A DNA stretch of 64,000 nt from Pseudomonadota bacterium (GCA_008501635.1 QQUJ01000010.1:372001-436000), one strand, 5' to 3'; shown: positions 19,529 to 29,329, counted from the stretch's first letter. A program made the numbers and translations. Notes: generated from the letters alone by a model not told the origin.

Positions 19529-20506
19529 TCAGGGCAGCAGGATGGTCGAGCCGCTGGTTTTGCGCGCCTCGAGGTCGCGATGCGCCTGCGCCGCCTCCGC
19601 CAGCGGATAGCTCTGATTGACCGCGATGCGCACGGTGCCGCTGCCTATTACCTCGAAGAGTTCCGTTGCGCTCGCTACCAGATCCTCGCGCCTGGCGGTG
19701 TAGGTCATCAGCGTGGGTCGGGTGACGAAGAGCGATCCTTTCTGCGACAGCAACAACAGATCGAGCGGTGGCACCGGTCCCGAAGCATTGCCAAAGGTGA
19801 CCATCATCCCCAGCGGCCGCAGACAGTCGAGAGAGGGCATGAAGGTGTCCTTGCCCACTGCATCGTAGACCACAGCGACACCCTGGCCGTCGGTGATCGC
19901 CTTGACCCGCTCGACGAAGTTCTCCTCGCGGTAAAGGATGGTGTGATCGCAGCCATGGGCGCGGGCCAGCTCTGCCTTTGCGGGGCTGCCGACGGTGCCG
20001 ATCACTGTTGCCCCCAGGTGTTTTGCCCATTGACAGGCGATCAGTCCCACGCCGCCGGCAGCGGCATGCAGCAGGATGGTCTGCCCCGGTTCCACCCGGA
20101 AGGTGCGGCGCAGCAGGTATTGCGCGGTCATGCCCTGGAGCATTGCCGCGGCGGCGGTGCGGAAATCGATCTCCTGCGGCAGTTTGACCAGGCGGTGGCC
20201 GGGTAGCAGTCGCGCCTCGGCGTACGCACCCACCGGGAGACCGGCGTAGGCGACCCGGTCGCCCGGTGCCACCTCGGTCACCCCGGCGCCGACGGCCTCC
20301 ACCACACCCGCTCCCTCCATGCCGAGAGTGGCGGGCAGCCCGGGCAACGGGTAAAGACCGGTGCGGTGATAGACATCAATGAAATTGAGCCCCACCGCTT
20401 CCTGGCGCACCAGCGCCTCGCCGGGACCGGGTTCACCGATCTCGACGGCTTCCCACTGCATGACTTCGGGGCCGCCCGTGCGATGGATGCGGATGGCGTG
20501 GGTCAT
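19529..20506 (-). CDS. qor: NADPH:quinone oxidoreductase, zeta-crystallin type
   Basis: Medium-chain reductase of the Qor family, 325 aa from the ATG at 20506 (MTHAIRIHRTGGPEVM) with a TAGGAG site. Motifs are GLNFIDVYHRTGLYPLP, GMEGAGVVEAVGAGV and the NADP-binding AAAGGVGLIACQWAKHLGA. It lacks the zinc-ligand cysteines of alcohol dehydrogenases, as expected. It is probably a one-electron quinone reductase in the cytosol. It lies upstream of the two ubi hydroxylase genes on the same strand, 132 bp from ubiH. Confidence 0.94.
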   Translation of the reverse strand: MTHAIRIHRTGGPEVMQWEAVEIGEPGPGEALVRQEAVGLNFIDVYHRTGLYPLPGLPATLGMEGAGVVEAVGAGVTEVAPGDRVAYAGLPVGAYAEARLLPGHRLVKLPQEIDFRTAAAAMLQGMTAQYLLRRTFRVEPGQTILLHAAAGGVGLIACQWAKHLGATVIGTVGSPAKAELARAHGCDHTILYREENFVERVKAITDGQGVAVVYDAVGKDTFMPSLDCLRPLGMMVTFGNASGPVPPLDLLLLSQKGSLFVTRPTLMTYTARREDLVASATELFEVIGSGTVRIAVNQSYPLAEAAQAHRDLEARKTSGSTILLP

Positions 20507-20597
20507 GGGGCAATCTCCTATTGCGTGCGCTAGGGGCACTCTGCATTAAGAGGGTAGTCTAAAGGTCGTTGCCGGTCAGCAGAGGAGGTGCAAGGTG

Positions 20598-21134
20598 ATG
20601 ACCAAAAGATGGGTGGCGGCGCTCGGTGCACTACTGATGACGGGATGCTCGACGCAGGCCAGCTACACGGTGCAGCAGGTCGCGCAGCAGTTGCCCGTTG
20701 GCGCCCGCCTGGAGATTGCAACCCCGTTCACCTACCCCGGAGGCCGCACCACACTTTGGTTTCAGGGGGGTGAGATCAAGCCCTCGCGGGGACTAAATCT
20801 GTGGACCTGGCACTGTTCGCTCGATCTCCATTTCAGCGCGCGCAGCGAGCAGGCGCGGGAATACGGCAGCGGCAGTTTCATCATTACCGGGATACGCGAG
20901 GAGCGATTGGCCGCGGTCGAAGGCTGGGCTTTGCGGCGGGCGAGTCTCTTCGCGAGGGATGAGGACTATATGCTGGGAATCGTCTTCCATCTTTCCGCCC
21001 CGGATCAACCCGAGGTGCGCCAGCTGCGTTGCGAACGGCGATTCGAAGACTGGTCGCGGGAAAGGGCTCTGAGCCTGGCGGATTTGCGGGAGACGCTGGG
21101 CGGGTATCTGGTGGTCGCCGCGCCGGGCGGTTGA
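20598..21134 (+). CDS. Putative lipoprotein, function unknown
   Basis: A 178-aa protein with a short signal sequence and lipobox LLMTGC, so it is probably an outer- or inner-membrane lipoprotein. The mature part has no motif I recognise; it contains several tryptophans and a CSLDLHFSARSEQ segment with two Cys (CSL, LRCERR) that could form a disulfide. An AGAGGAGG site at 20581-20588 serves either the GTG at 20595 or the ATG at 20598; the ATG was chosen. It faces purC. Confidence 0.75.
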   Translation: MTKRWVAALGALLMTGCSTQASYTVQQVAQQLPVGARLEIATPFTYPGGRTTLWFQGGEIKPSRGLNLWTWHCSLDLHFSARSEQAREYGSGSFIITGIREERLAAVEGWALRRASLFARDEDYMLGIVFHLSAPDQPEVRQLRCERRFEDWSRERALSLADLRETLGGYLVVAAPGG

Positions 21135-21179
21135 GCCCCGCCCCGATCACGGGGTGCGGGGCACGCGCCAGTTCGGGTG

Positions 21180-22076
21180 CTATTCGCCGGTGAGCCGATG
21201 CAGCGCTTCCTGGTATTTCTCCGCGGTTTTGGCGGCGATCTCGTCGGGGAGCTCGGGTCCTGGGGGTGTTTTGTCCCAGTCCAGGGTCTCCAGATAGTCG
21301 CGCACAAACTGTTTATCGAAGCTCGGCGGGCTGCATCCGGGTTCGTAGGAGTCTGCCGGCCAGAAGCGTGAGGAGTCGGGTGTCAGCACTTCGTCGATCA
21401 GCACCAGCCGATCGTCGGCGTCCAAACCGAACTCGAACTTGGTGTCGGCGATGATGATGCCGCGCTCCAGCGCGTATGCGGCTGCCTCCTTGTAGATGGC
21501 GATGCTGACGTCGCGTACCTGATTCGCCAGGCCTTCACCCAGCAGGTCCACCGCCTTTTCGAAGCTGATGTTCTCGTCGTGATCGCCCACCTCCGCCTTG
21601 GTGGAGGGAGTGAAGATCGGTTCGGGAAGCCGATCGGCCTGACGCAGGCCGGCCGGCAACTGGATACCGCATACCGTGCCTTGTTTTTGATACTCCTTCC
21701 AGCCGGAGCCGACAATATAACCGCGCACAATCGCTTCAATGGGCAACGGTTTGAGCCTGCGCACGACTATGGCGCGACCTTCGACGGTATTGCGCTCGGC
21801 GGGGTCGGGCAGGACCTGCGCCAGCGGAATGGCGGTCAGGTGATTGGGAATCAGGTGACCGGTGCGGGCGAACCAGAAATTGGAAAGCGACGTCAATATG
21901 CGCCCTTTGCCCGGGATCCCCGTGGGCAGTACGACATCGAATGCGGAGAGGCGATCGGTGGTGACGATCAGCATGTGTTCGTCGTCGATGGCGTAGATGT
22001 CGCGCACCTTGCCGCGGGCGATCGGGGTCAGCGTCGTCAGCAGGGATTCGAATAGGACCTTGGGTGTCTCGCTCAT
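21180..22076 (-). CDS. purC: Phosphoribosylaminoimidazole-succinocarboxamide synthase (SAICAR synthase)
   Basis: Joins aspartate to CAIR in de novo purine synthesis. The protein is 298 aa from the ATG at 22076 ([18 protein letters not shown]). It contains [52 protein letters not shown] and [15 protein letters not shown], classic PurC segments of the longer (about 300 aa) type. A separate promoter is plausible, since a terminator lies just upstream at 22135-22159 in the same direction and TAAAAT occurs near 22105. Confidence 0.96.
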   Translation of the reverse strand: MSETPKVLFESLLTTLTPIARGKVRDIYAIDDEHMLIVTTDRLSAFDVVLPTGIPGKGRILTSLSNFWFARTGHLIPNHLTAIPLAQVLPDPAERNTVEGRAIVVRRLKPLPIEAIVRGYIVGSGWKEYQKQGTVCGIQLPAGLRQADRLPEPIFTPSTKAEVGDHDENISFEKAVDLLGEGLANQVRDVSIAIYKEAAAYALERGIIIADTKFEFGLDADDRLVLIDEVLTPDSSRFWPADSYEPGCSPPSFDKQFVRDYLETLDWDKTPPGPELPDEIAAKTAEKYQEALHRLTGE

Positions 22077-22134
22077 GGGATTTATCGTCGCCGGGGAAAA
22101 CACGCATTTTAGCGGGATTGCCGGTAATGGTGCC

Positions 22135-22159
22135 AAAAAAAGAGGCCCTGGCGGGCCTC
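22135..22159 (-). terminator. Intrinsic terminator upstream of purC (minus strand)
   Basis: Read on the minus strand: GAGGCCC (22159-22153), loop GCCA, GGGCCTC (22148-22142), then seven T (plus-strand A 22141-22135). It would stop transcription entering from the region beneath cbbR before purC. No annotated gene precedes it, which points to a short non-coding transcript or an attenuated leader. Confidence 0.88.
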
Positions 22160-22318
22160 CAATACCAGCTGCGGAGAGAGGGTGTGCCGTTCCACCGCCG
22201 CCGTATGACCAATGTCTGTCGGCGCTCCCAATGACGGGTTGAATCGACACATCGTCCCCAGGCAATGGCCCCCGGATCTGAAGGCTGGGAGCGGGCTGCC
22301 ACTGTCTGAAGGGTATAA
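22135..22318 (-). ncRNA. Candidate small RNA or purC leader ending at an intrinsic terminator
   Basis: About 180 nt between a TATATT/TTATA-like minus-strand promoter element near 22318-22330 and the terminator at 22135-22159, with no convincing ORF. Internal pairing is strong: CGCTCCCA and TGGGAGCG form an 8-bp stem, with further short stems (GCCG/CGGC, GGTG/CACC). It diverges from the CbbR-like gene, and the shared palindrome at 22368 lies between. It does not match the 6S, 4.5S or tmRNA sequences I know. A purC attenuator is the main alternative. The 5' end is a guess. Confidence 0.35.
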
Positions 22319-22367
22319 ATATAGGTGGCGTCAGTCATATAGAAAATTAAATTCTTTTGATTTGATG

Positions 22368-22385
22368 GATAAGTTAAACTTTATC
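22368..22385. promoter_or_regulatory. GATAAG-N6-TTTATC operator-like palindrome before the cbbR-like gene
   Basis: This 18-bp dyad matches the core of the tkt-upstream palindrome at 5350-5367 in sequence and spacing. It lies 29 bp before the LysR gene start and on the other side faces the candidate small RNA. This is the usual place for LysR autoregulation. The assignment is an inference. Confidence 0.5.
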
Positions 22386-22414
22386 TGAAATCGACCCTAC
22401 CGAGACACCAAGCC

Positions 22415-23326
22415 ATGCATGTGACTCTGCGCCAGATGCGCGTGTTCGAAGCGGTGGCGCGCCACCTCAGCTATACCCGCGCCGCCGAGGAGCTCTACCT
22501 CACTCAACCCGCTGTCTCGATGCAGATCAAGCAGCTGGAGGAGAACGTCGGTCTGCCGCTGTTCGAGCAGATCGGCAAACGCCTGTTCCTCACCGATGCC
22601 GGGCAGGAGGTGCTTGGCTGCAGCCGCGGGATCTCCCGCCAGCTCAAGGAAACCGAGGAGATGATCGAGGACATGAAAGGCGTGCGCCAGGGACGTCTGC
22701 AGGTGGCAGTGGCCAGCACGGCCGGCTATTTTGCCTCGCGCCTGCTGTCGGCGTTTGCGCGTGAGCACGAGGGCATCACCATCAGTCTCGATATCACCAA
22801 CCGTGAGCACCTGCTGCGCCAGGTGATGGACAACGAGACCGACATGGCCATCATGGGCAAGCCGCCCGAGGAACTCGACCTGGAAGCCGAGTCGTTCATG
22901 GACAATCCGCTGGTGGTGATAGCCGCCCCGGATCATCCGCTGGCGGACAAGAAGCGCATTGCGCTGAAACGGTTGCAGGACGAGGTGTTCGTGGTGCGCG
23001 AGCGGGGATCGGGCACCCGCAGCGCCATGGAGCGGTTCTTTCGCGAGCGCGACATTACCATCCAGACCGGCATGGAGATGACCAGCAACGAGGCCATCAA
23101 GCAATCGGTAATGGCCGGTATGGGGCTGGGCCTGGTGTCGGCCCACACGCTGGAGCTGGAGCTGGAGGCAGGGCGGTTGGCGGTGCTCAATGTGACCGGC
23201 TTCCCGATCATGCGGCACTGGTATCTGGTGCACCGTAAGGGCAAGCGACTCTCACCGGTCGCCCGGGTGTTCCATGACTATGTCCTTGCACACGCCGGCG
23301 AGGTGTGGCAGATGCCGCAGATCTGA
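22415..23326 (+). CDS. LysR-family regulator, CbbR-like
   Basis: A 303-aa LysR regulator. The N-terminal winged helix reads MHVTLRQMRVFEAVARHLSY, TRAAEELYLTQPAVSMQIKQ and GLPLFEQIGKRLFLTDAG, which closely resembles CbbR activators of Calvin-cycle operons. The C-terminal co-inducer domain is complete (ISLDITNREHLLRQ, MGLGLVSAHTLELEL). CbbR members respond to NADPH or phosphorylated sugars. No RuBisCO gene lies in the window, but tkt, gap, pgk and fba do, and tkt shares a palindrome with this gene's own promoter region. Confidence 0.85.
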   Translation: MHVTLRQMRVFEAVARHLSYTRAAEELYLTQPAVSMQIKQLEENVGLPLFEQIGKRLFLTDAGQEVLGCSRGISRQLKETEEMIEDMKGVRQGRLQVAVASTAGYFASRLLSAFAREHEGITISLDITNREHLLRQVMDNETDMAIMGKPPEELDLEAESFMDNPLVVIAAPDHPLADKKRIALKRLQDEVFVVRERGSGTRSAMERFFRERDITIQTGMEMTSNEAIKQSVMAGMGLGLVSAHTLELELEAGRLAVLNVTGFPIMRHWYLVHRKGKRLSPVARVFHDYVLAHAGEVWQMPQI

Positions 23327-23436
23327 CCTCCGACCCCTCCCAAGTGGGGTAGTTTCGCCACCAGTGGGATTTCCTAAGCTCGAGGGCCGCGCTCGCGTGC
23401 AACGCAGCGTTGGGCGCAACCACCGAGGAGGAGATT

Positions 23437-23997
23437 ATGCGAAAACTGATAGTAATGGGCATCACGCTCTGTTTGCCGCTGCTGGCGGGGGCCGATGAAA
23501 CACAGCAGCGCACCGCCGACAGCCGGGCAGTCATCAAGGCCTTTTTTGGCGAACTGAAGGGGGAACTGGAGGGCGCCATGAAGAGCGGTGGTCCGGTCAA
23601 TGCCATTGCCGTGTGCAACCAGAAGGCGCCGGGCATCGCCAAGCAACACAGTGCTGCCAAAGGGTGGGGGGTCGGGCGCACCAGCCTCAAGATCCGCAAT
23701 CCCGCCAACACACCCGACGCCTGGGAAATCCACGTGCTGAAACGTTTCGAGGAGCGCAAGGCCGCCGGTGAGAAGCCGGATCAGCTGGAGCATGCCGAGA
23801 TCGTTACCGAGGGTGGCAAGCGCGAGTTCCGTTACATGAAGGCGATTCCGACCGCCGAGGTCTGCACCAAGTGCCACGGCGCCACCGTTCCCGCCGAAGT
23901 CGAGGCGAAGTTGCAGGCGCTCTATCCCACCGATCAGGCGCGCGGTTACCAGCCGGGCGATCTACGCGGCGCATTCACCATTCGCCAGCCCATGTAA
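23437..23997 (+). CDS. DUF3365 (Tll0287-like) periplasmic haem protein
   Basis: A 186-aa exported protein starting [20 protein letters not shown] (signal peptide) with a GAGGAGGAG ribosome site. A single haem c motif CTKCH lies near residue 145. The Tll0287-like domain is indicated by [12 protein letters not shown] and the [11 protein letters not shown] segment. Family members are c-type haem sensors or redox proteins; the specific role here is unknown. Its maturation would need the ccm genes located downstream. Confidence 0.85.
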   Translation: MRKLIVMGITLCLPLLAGADETQQRTADSRAVIKAFFGELKGELEGAMKSGGPVNAIAVCNQKAPGIAKQHSAAKGWGVGRTSLKIRNPANTPDAWEIHVLKRFEERKAAGEKPDQLEHAEIVTEGGKREFRYMKAIPTAEVCTKCHGATVPAEVEAKLQALYPTDQARGYQPGDLRGAFTIRQPM

Positions 23998-24085
23998 TAC
24001 CCGGCGACGACGGTTGGCGCTTGTGCCGGCCGTCGTCGCCCTCTACTGTTGTACCTGTCCTACGCGAAATAGTGAGGTGTGGTTT

Positions 24086-24469
24086 ATGTACGGTTTTTCC
24101 AAGCGGGTTGATGGCGGTTTCGATGACGCAGTGACCAAGGTCACCGAGGCGTTGAAAACCGAGGGCTTCGGGGTGCTGACCGAAATCGATGTCAAAGCCA
24201 CATTGAAGGCCAAGCTCGGTGTTGAGCGGCGTCCCTATGTGATTCTCGGTGCCTGCAATCCGCCGCTGGCGCACCAGGCATTGGAATCGGAGCCCGATAT
24301 CGGTTTGTTGTTGCCCTGCAACGTGGTGGTGCGTGAGGGGGAGGATGGGGGTATTGATGTTCTTTTCATCGACGCCGACGTCATGCTCTCGATTGTCGGG
24401 CGCGACGACATGAAGCCGTTTGCCCAGGAGGTCAAGGCGCGCCTGCTGCGCGTGCGGGATGCCTTGTAG
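24086..24469 (+). CDS. DUF302 family protein
   Basis: A 127-aa cytosolic protein beginning [24 protein letters not shown] and containing [31 protein letters not shown] and the DFIDADVML-like segment [11 protein letters not shown], all typical of DUF302. The family is common in sulfur-oxidising and metal-handling bacteria, and its function is not established. The conserved Cys pair (GACNPP, LPCNV) is present. It lies just before the ccm operon but is separated by 112 bp with a possible new promoter (TAGAAT at 24531). Confidence 0.87.
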   Translation: MYGFSKRVDGGFDDAVTKVTEALKTEGFGVLTEIDVKATLKAKLGVERRPYVILGACNPPLAHQALESEPDIGLLLPCNVVVREGEDGGIDVLFIDADVMLSIVGRDDMKPFAQEVKARLLRVRDAL

Positions 24470-24581
24470 TCACCGCTCTTCACCCGGCCGTCCTTGATCC
24501 GGATCAGGCCCAATTTGGCGGCCGATCGGGTAGAATGCGGCATCCCAGATGCCACAATTCGCCCAGTTGACCACCGAATCG

Positions 24582-25250
24582 ATGCCAATCATGACGGAGG
24601 TGCCCAGCTCCGGGGTCCAGGTCACGCCCCACCGGCTGGAGGCGGTTGACCTCGAGTGCACCCGTGGTAATCGGCGCCTGATCACCCATCTCGACTTTGT
24701 GCTCGAAGCCGGGACGCTGCTCCACGTCCGCGGACCCAACGGCTGCGGCAAAACCACCCTGCTGCGCGCCCTGTGCGGGCTGTTCGAGCCCCAGGAGGGT
24801 GAAATCCGCTGGGATGGCAGCTGCATTCGCTCCCTGCGTGAGGAGTACTTCCGCGAGGTGCTCTACCTGGGGCATCTGAACGGCATCAAGCACGAGCTGA
24901 CCGGGATCGAAAACCTGCAGATTGCCGCGACCCTCGATGGCGACAGTGTCACCGCCGCGCAGGTGTGGGAGGCGCTGAAACGGCTGGGATTGGCCGGCTT
25001 CGAGGATCTGCCCGCCAAGGTGCTGTCACAGGGTCAGAGGAAACGGGTGGCCCTGGCGCGCTTGCTGCTGTCGGAGGCGAGCCTGTGGATTCTGGACGAA
25101 CCCTTCACCGCCCTCGATGCCGGCGCGGTGGATCTGCTGCAGGCGCTGATCGTCGAGCATGTGGAGCAGGGCGGGATGGCGGTGTTGACCACGCATCAGG
25201 AAGTGGCGCTCACTTCGAGCCAGATCCAGACACTGGATCTGGGCGGCTGA
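24582..25250 (+). CDS. ccmA: Cytochrome c maturation ATPase CcmA
   Basis: ATPase subunit of the CcmABCD complex, which releases haem-loaded CcmE. Walker A is GPNGCGKTTLLRALCG, the signature motif is LSQGQRKRVALARLLL, and Walker B is LWILDEPFTALD. The start is uncertain: ATGs at 24549, 24582 and 24591 are all in frame with no clear ribosome site. The first would lie only a few bases below a TAGAAT -10-like box at 24531, so a later start is preferred. It is the first gene of ccmABCDEFGHI. Confidence 0.93.
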   Translation: MPIMTEVPSSGVQVTPHRLEAVDLECTRGNRRLITHLDFVLEAGTLLHVRGPNGCGKTTLLRALCGLFEPQEGEIRWDGSCIRSLREEYFREVLYLGHLNGIKHELTGIENLQIAATLDGDSVTAAQVWEALKRLGLAGFEDLPAKVLSQGQRKRVALARLLLSEASLWILDEPFTALDAGAVDLLQALIVEHVEQGGMAVLTTHQEVALTSSQIQTLDLGG

Positions 25251-25257
25251 GTCAGGC

Positions 25258-25929
25258 ATGTTACAGACCTTCCTCTGCATCGTACGCCGCGATATCACCC
25301 TGGCCATGCGCCGTCGCACCGAGTTTCTGACCACGCTGTTTTTTTTCATTATCGTGGTCAGCCTGTTTCCGCTGGGAGTGGGCACCGAAAAACAGGTGCT
25401 CCAGCAACTCGGACCGGGCGTGGTGTGGGTGGCCGCGCTCCTCGCCTCGATGCTGGCCCTGGAACGGCTTTTCGCAGGCGATTACGCCGATGGCACGCTG
25501 GAGCAGATGCTGCTGACCCCGCAGCCACTGGCGGTACTGGTTTTGGGAAAGGTGTTCGCCCACTGGTTATTGACGGGGTTGCCGCTGGTGCTGGTCGCGC
25601 CGTTGATCGGGCTGCAGTATGGGCTTCCCGATGTGGCGCTTGGCGTTATGATGCTCTCCCTGTTGCTGGGGACGCCCGTGCTGAGTCTGGTCGGTGCCAT
25701 CGGCGCCGCATTGACGCTGGGGCTGCGCGGTGGCGGTATTTTGTTGTCGCTGCTGGTGCTACCGCTCTACATCCCCGTTTTGGTATATGGGTCGGGGGCG
25801 GTAGGTGTCAGCACCCTGGGATTTTCCGATGTGCAGCCTTTCCTGGCGTTGTTGGCGGCCTTCCTGATTTTGGCGCTGGTGTTTTCACCCCTGGCGTCGG
25901 CGGTGGCGCTGCGCATCTCCATCGAATAA
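25258..25929 (+). CDS. ccmB: Haem exporter/maturation protein CcmB
   Basis: Six-helix membrane subunit of the CcmABCD release complex, 223 aa, starting MLQTFLCIVRRDITLAMRRR. It contains FPLGVG, LFAGDYADGTLEQML and LPLYIPVLVYGSGAV, classic CcmB segments. It starts 7 nt after ccmA. Confidence 0.95.
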   Translation: MLQTFLCIVRRDITLAMRRRTEFLTTLFFFIIVVSLFPLGVGTEKQVLQQLGPGVVWVAALLASMLALERLFAGDYADGTLEQMLLTPQPLAVLVLGKVFAHWLLTGLPLVLVAPLIGLQYGLPDVALGVMMLSLLLGTPVLSLVGAIGAALTLGLRGGGILLSLLVLPLYIPVLVYGSGAVGVSTLGFSDVQPFLALLAAFLILALVFSPLASAVALRISIE

Positions 25930-25951
25930 GCATAGGAACTAGGCAATCCTC

Positions 25952-26710
25952 ATGAATTTCAGCTGGTACCGATACGCGTCGCCGACCACCTTTTACCCAT
26001 TGGCGGGACGGCTGATTCCCTGGTTCGTCGTGCTGACGGTGATCACGCTGGTGGTGGGGCTCTACTGGGGCTTTTTCGAGACCCCGGATCGCCTCGGCGG
26101 CAGCAACCCGCAGAAGGAGTACTATCGCATCATCTTTGTGCATGTCCCGGCTGCCTGGATGTCGATGTGGCTCTATGTGGTGCTGGCGGGCTGGTCGGCC
26201 ATCGGGCTGATCTTCAACACCCGCCTCTCCTACATGATGGCGGCGGCCGTGGCGCCCACCGGGGCGATCTTCACCTTTATTGCGCTCTGGTCCGGCTCGT
26301 TCTGGGGGCGCCCGAGCTGGGGTACCTGGTGGGACTGGGACCCGCGGCTCACTTCGGAGCTGATACTGTTTTTTCTCTACGGGGGCTATCTGGCGCTGCA
26401 TTCGGCCATCGATGACAGTCGCCGCGCCGATCGCGCTGCGGCGCTGCTCGCCATCGTCGGCCTGGTCTGCATTCCGGTGATCTTCTGGTCGATCAACTGC
26501 CCCGATCCCAACCAGTGCGCCGCGTTGCATCAGCGCTCCTCCATGTCGCAGATAGACCCCGACATTCTCTTCGCCATGTTGACCCTGACCTTCGCTTTCT
26601 GGATGTACTCCTTCGTGACCGCCTTGATGCGGGTACGCAGTATCATTCTCGAGCGCGAGGCGGACAGTGAATGGGTCGGACAGCAGATCAGGCAGGAGGG
26701 CGGACGATGA
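25952..26710 (+). CDS. ccmC: Haem transport/handling protein CcmC
   Basis: Inner-membrane protein that loads haem onto CcmE, 252 aa with six membrane helices. The tryptophan-rich haem-handling motif is present as [14 protein letters not shown], and flanking His residues occur in [11 protein letters not shown] and LHSAIDD. Its stop overlaps the ccmD start by 4 nt (ATGA). Confidence 0.96.
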   Translation: MNFSWYRYASPTTFYPLAGRLIPWFVVLTVITLVVGLYWGFFETPDRLGGSNPQKEYYRIIFVHVPAAWMSMWLYVVLAGWSAIGLIFNTRLSYMMAAAVAPTGAIFTFIALWSGSFWGRPSWGTWWDWDPRLTSELILFFLYGGYLALHSAIDDSRRADRAAALLAIVGLVCIPVIFWSINCPDPNQCAALHQRSSMSQIDPDILFAMLTLTFAFWMYSFVTALMRVRSIILEREADSEWVGQQIRQEGGR

Positions 26711-26874
26711 TGGAGTTCCTCAACCAGGGCGGTTATGCCTTCTATGTCTGGTGCTCGTACGGGGCCTGCGTGGTGCTGCTGGTCGCCGAAATCATTCAAT
26801 TGCGGCGCAAGCGTCGAACCATTCTGGCGCGTGCGGGTCGATTAATGCGTATGCGCGCAGAGGCAGGACAATGA
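26707..26874 (+). CDS. ccmD: Haem exporter protein CcmD
   Basis: A 55-aa single-helix protein, [19 protein letters not shown] followed by a hydrophobic helix and a basic tail ([12 protein letters not shown]). It helps CcmABC form the holo-CcmE complex. The ATG at 26707 overlaps ccmC by 4 nt, and a second ATG follows at 26710. Its own stop overlaps the ccmE start (ATGA). Confidence 0.92.
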   Translation: MMEFLNQGGYAFYVWCSYGACVVLLVAEIIQLRRKRRTILARAGRLMRMRAEAGQ

Positions 26875-27332
26875 AAGCCAGACACAAACGATTCGTTTTT
26901 GTAGGTGCGGCCGTGGTGGCGGTGGGCATTGCCGCGGTATTGGTGCTGAACGCCTTGCAGAGCAATATCGCCTATTTCTTCAGCCCGACACAGGTGCTCG
27001 CTAAAGAGGCGCCGCTCGACCGGGCGTTTCGGCTGGGCGGGCTGGTGGAGGAGGGCAGCATTGTGCGGCGTGAGGATGGTCTCACCGTGAATTTCATGGT
27101 CACCGATACCGCCAAGAGCGTCACCGTGAGCTACACCGGCATCCTGCCTGATCTTTTCAACGAGGGGCAGGGGGTGGTGACCAAGGGCAAACTGGGCGGG
27201 GACGGCATCTTCTACGCGGAAGAGGTGCTGGCCAAGCACGACGAGGCCTACATGCCGCCCGAGGTGGAGAGCGCCATCAAGGCGGCGCAGAAGGCCGGGA
27301 CGACGCTGGCCAATCCCCACGATCAGAAGTGA
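26871..27332 (+). CDS. ccmE: Haem chaperone CcmE
   Basis: Membrane-anchored periplasmic chaperone that carries covalently bound haem, 153 aa. One N-terminal helix is followed by the OB-fold ([40 protein letters not shown]). The haem-binding His lies in [13 protein letters not shown], an intact HxxxY-type site. The start is set by the ATG at 26871 overlapping ccmD. Confidence 0.96.
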   Translation: MKARHKRFVFVGAAVVAVGIAAVLVLNALQSNIAYFFSPTQVLAKEAPLDRAFRLGGLVEEGSIVRREDGLTVNFMVTDTAKSVTVSYTGILPDLFNEGQGVVTKGKLGGDGIFYAEEVLAKHDEAYMPPEVESAIKAAQKAGTTLANPHDQK

Positions 27333-27343
27333 GGGTATGAGAG

Positions 27344-29329
27344 ATGATTCCTGAGTTGGGTCACTTTGCCCTGGTGCTGGCGCTCTGTCTGGCGCTGATC
27401 CAGGGCGTGGTGCCGCTGGTCGGTGCCGCCAAGGGCATCCCGGGCTGGATCGCGTTGGCGCGTCCCGTCGCCTGGGGTCAGTTTCTGTTTCTGGCGTTGG
27501 CCTTTGCTGCGCTGACCTACAGTTTCGTCACCAATGATTTCTCGGTCGCCTACGCGGCGAACAATTCCAACTCGGGGCTCCCCATCCAGTACCGCATCTC
27601 GGCCGTCTGGGGCGGACACGAGGGTTCGTTGCTGTTGTGGGTGCTGATCCTTGCCGGCTGGGGTGCGGCGGTGGCCAGTCTGAGCCGTAATCTGCCGCGC
27701 GACATGGTCGCCCGCGTATTGGCAGTCCTGGGGCTGGTGGGCATCGGTTTTCTGCTGTTCTTGCTGCTTACCTCCAACCCCTTCGCCCGGTTGGCATTGC
27801 CGCCGGCCGATGGGCGCGATCTCAATCCGCTGCTGCAGGACTTTGGCCTGGTGGTGCATCCGCCCATGCTCTACATGGGCTATGTCGGTTTCTCGGTGGC
27901 GTTTGCGTTTGCGATCGCAGCGCTGCTCAGCGGCAGGCTGGACGCGGCCTGGGCGCGCTGGTCGCGGCCCTGGACCACGGTGGCGTGGGTCTTTCTCACC
28001 GCCGGCATCACATTGGGTAGCTGGTGGGCCTATTACGAGCTGGGTTGGGGCGGCTGGTGGTTCTGGGACCCAGTGGAAAACGCCTCGTTCATGCCGTGGC
28101 TGGTGGGTACCGCGTTGATCCACTCACTGGCGGTGACCGACAAGCGCAGCGTCTTCAAGAACTGGACGGTACTGCTCGCCATCTTCGCCTTTTCGCTGAG
28201 TCTGCTCGGCACTTTCCTGGTGCGCTCGGGCGTGCTGACCTCGGTGCATGCCTTCGCTACCGATCCGACACGCGGCATCTTTATCCTCGGTTTTCTGGCG
28301 GTGGTGATCGGCTCTTCGCTGCTGCTCTACGCGTGGCGCGCGCCAAAGGTGACAAGCACCGGCAGTTTCCGGCTCTATTCCCGGGAGACGCTGCTGTTGA
28401 CCAACAACGTCATCCTGCTGGTGGTGACGGCGACAGTGTTGCTGGGGACCATCTACCCCCTGGTGATCGACGCGCTGGGCATGGGCAAGCTCTCGGTCGG
28501 CCCACCCTATTTCAACGCGGTCTTTGTGCCGCTGATGCTGCCGCTGGTCTTTCTCATGGGCATCGGCCCGATGGTGCGCTGGAAACAGGACGAGCCGCGC
28601 AAGACCGTCCGCGAATTGCGGTTGGCCTTTATGGTGGCTGTGGTGCTGGGTCTGATCCTCGCCTATTGGGCGGGGGGCGAGTTGGCGCCGATGGTGGCGC
28701 TGGGATTGGCGGCGGCGGTGTGGGCGGTCGCCGCCACGGTCCAGGATCTGCTGAGCCACGCCGGAAACAAGGGCAGTTTGCTGGAAGGTCTGCGCAGTCT
28801 GCCGCGCCACCACTACGGCATGAGCCTGGGTCATCTCGGGGTGGCGGTCTTTATCGTCGGAGTGACGCTGGCCGATGGTTACAGCATCGAGCGCGACCTG
28901 CGCATGGCGCCGGGCGATAGCGTCGAGATGGGCGGCTATACCTTCGTTTTCGATGGTGTCAAACAGGGGCGCGGCCCCAACTACACCACTTCCCACGGGC
29001 AGGTCAGAGTGTTGAAGGAGGGGCGGGCGGTCACCACGCTGTTACCCGAAAAGCGCATCTACACGGTACAGCGCATGCCGATGACTGAGGCGGCCATCGA
29101 TCCCGGTCTGTTCCGTGATATCTACGTCGCCCTGGGCGAACCGCTGGAGAACGGCGCCTGGGCGGTGCGCGTCTATCATAAGCCGTTCCAACGCTGGATC
29201 TGGTTCGGTGGGGTGTTCATGGTGATCGGCGGTCTGCTGGCCGCCAGCGATCGCCGCTACCGCTTGGCACGCCGGCAGCGGGTCGCGGCCACCAGCGCCA
29301 CGACCGGCGGCGCCGAGGTGCGCGCATGA
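27344..29329 (+). CDS. ccmF: Cytochrome c haem lyase subunit CcmF
   Basis: Large polytopic subunit of the CcmFGHI haem ligation machinery, 661 aa. It holds the WWD haem-handling motif (GGWWFWDPVENASFMPW), plus HPPMLYMGYVGF and LGTFLVRSGVLTSVHAFA, all diagnostic. About 15 membrane segments are expected. It begins 12 nt after ccmE, and its stop overlaps the ccmG start by 4 nt. Confidence 0.97.
   Translation: MIPELGHFALVLALCLALIQGVVPLVGAAKGIPGWIALARPVAWGQFLFLALAFAALTYSFVTNDFSVAYAANNSNSGLPIQYRISAVWGGHEGSLLLWVLILAGWGAAVASLSRNLPRDMVARVLAVLGLVGIGFLLFLLLTSNPFARLALPPADGRDLNPLLQDFGLVVHPPMLYMGYVGFSVAFAFAIAALLSGRLDAAWARWSRPWTTVAWVFLTAGITLGSWWAYYELGWGGWWFWDPVENASFMPWLVGTALIHSLAVTDKRSVFKNWTVLLAIFAFSLSLLGTFLVRSGVLTSVHAFATDPTRGIFILGFLAVVIGSSLLLYAWRAPKVTSTGSFRLYSRETLLLTNNVILLVVTATVLLGTIYPLVIDALGMGKLSVGPPYFNAVFVPLMLPLVFLMGIGPMVRWKQDEPRKTVRELRLAFMVAVVLGLILAYWAGGELAPMVALGLAAAVWAVAATVQDLLSHAGNKGSLLEGLRSLPRHHYGMSLGHLGVAVFIVGVTLADGYSIERDLRMAPGDSVEMGGYTFVFDGVKQGRGPNYTTSHGQVRVLKEGRAVTTLLPEKRIYTVQRMPMTEAAIDPGLFRDIYVALGEPLENGAWAVRVYHKPFQRWIWFGGVFMVIGGLLAASDRRYRLARRQRVAATSATTGGAEVRA

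Noticed and set aside
22135-22318. 6S RNA identity for the region upstream of purC
   Set aside because: Length is similar, but the long closing helix and central bubble sequence of known gammaproteobacterial 6S RNA could not be found.
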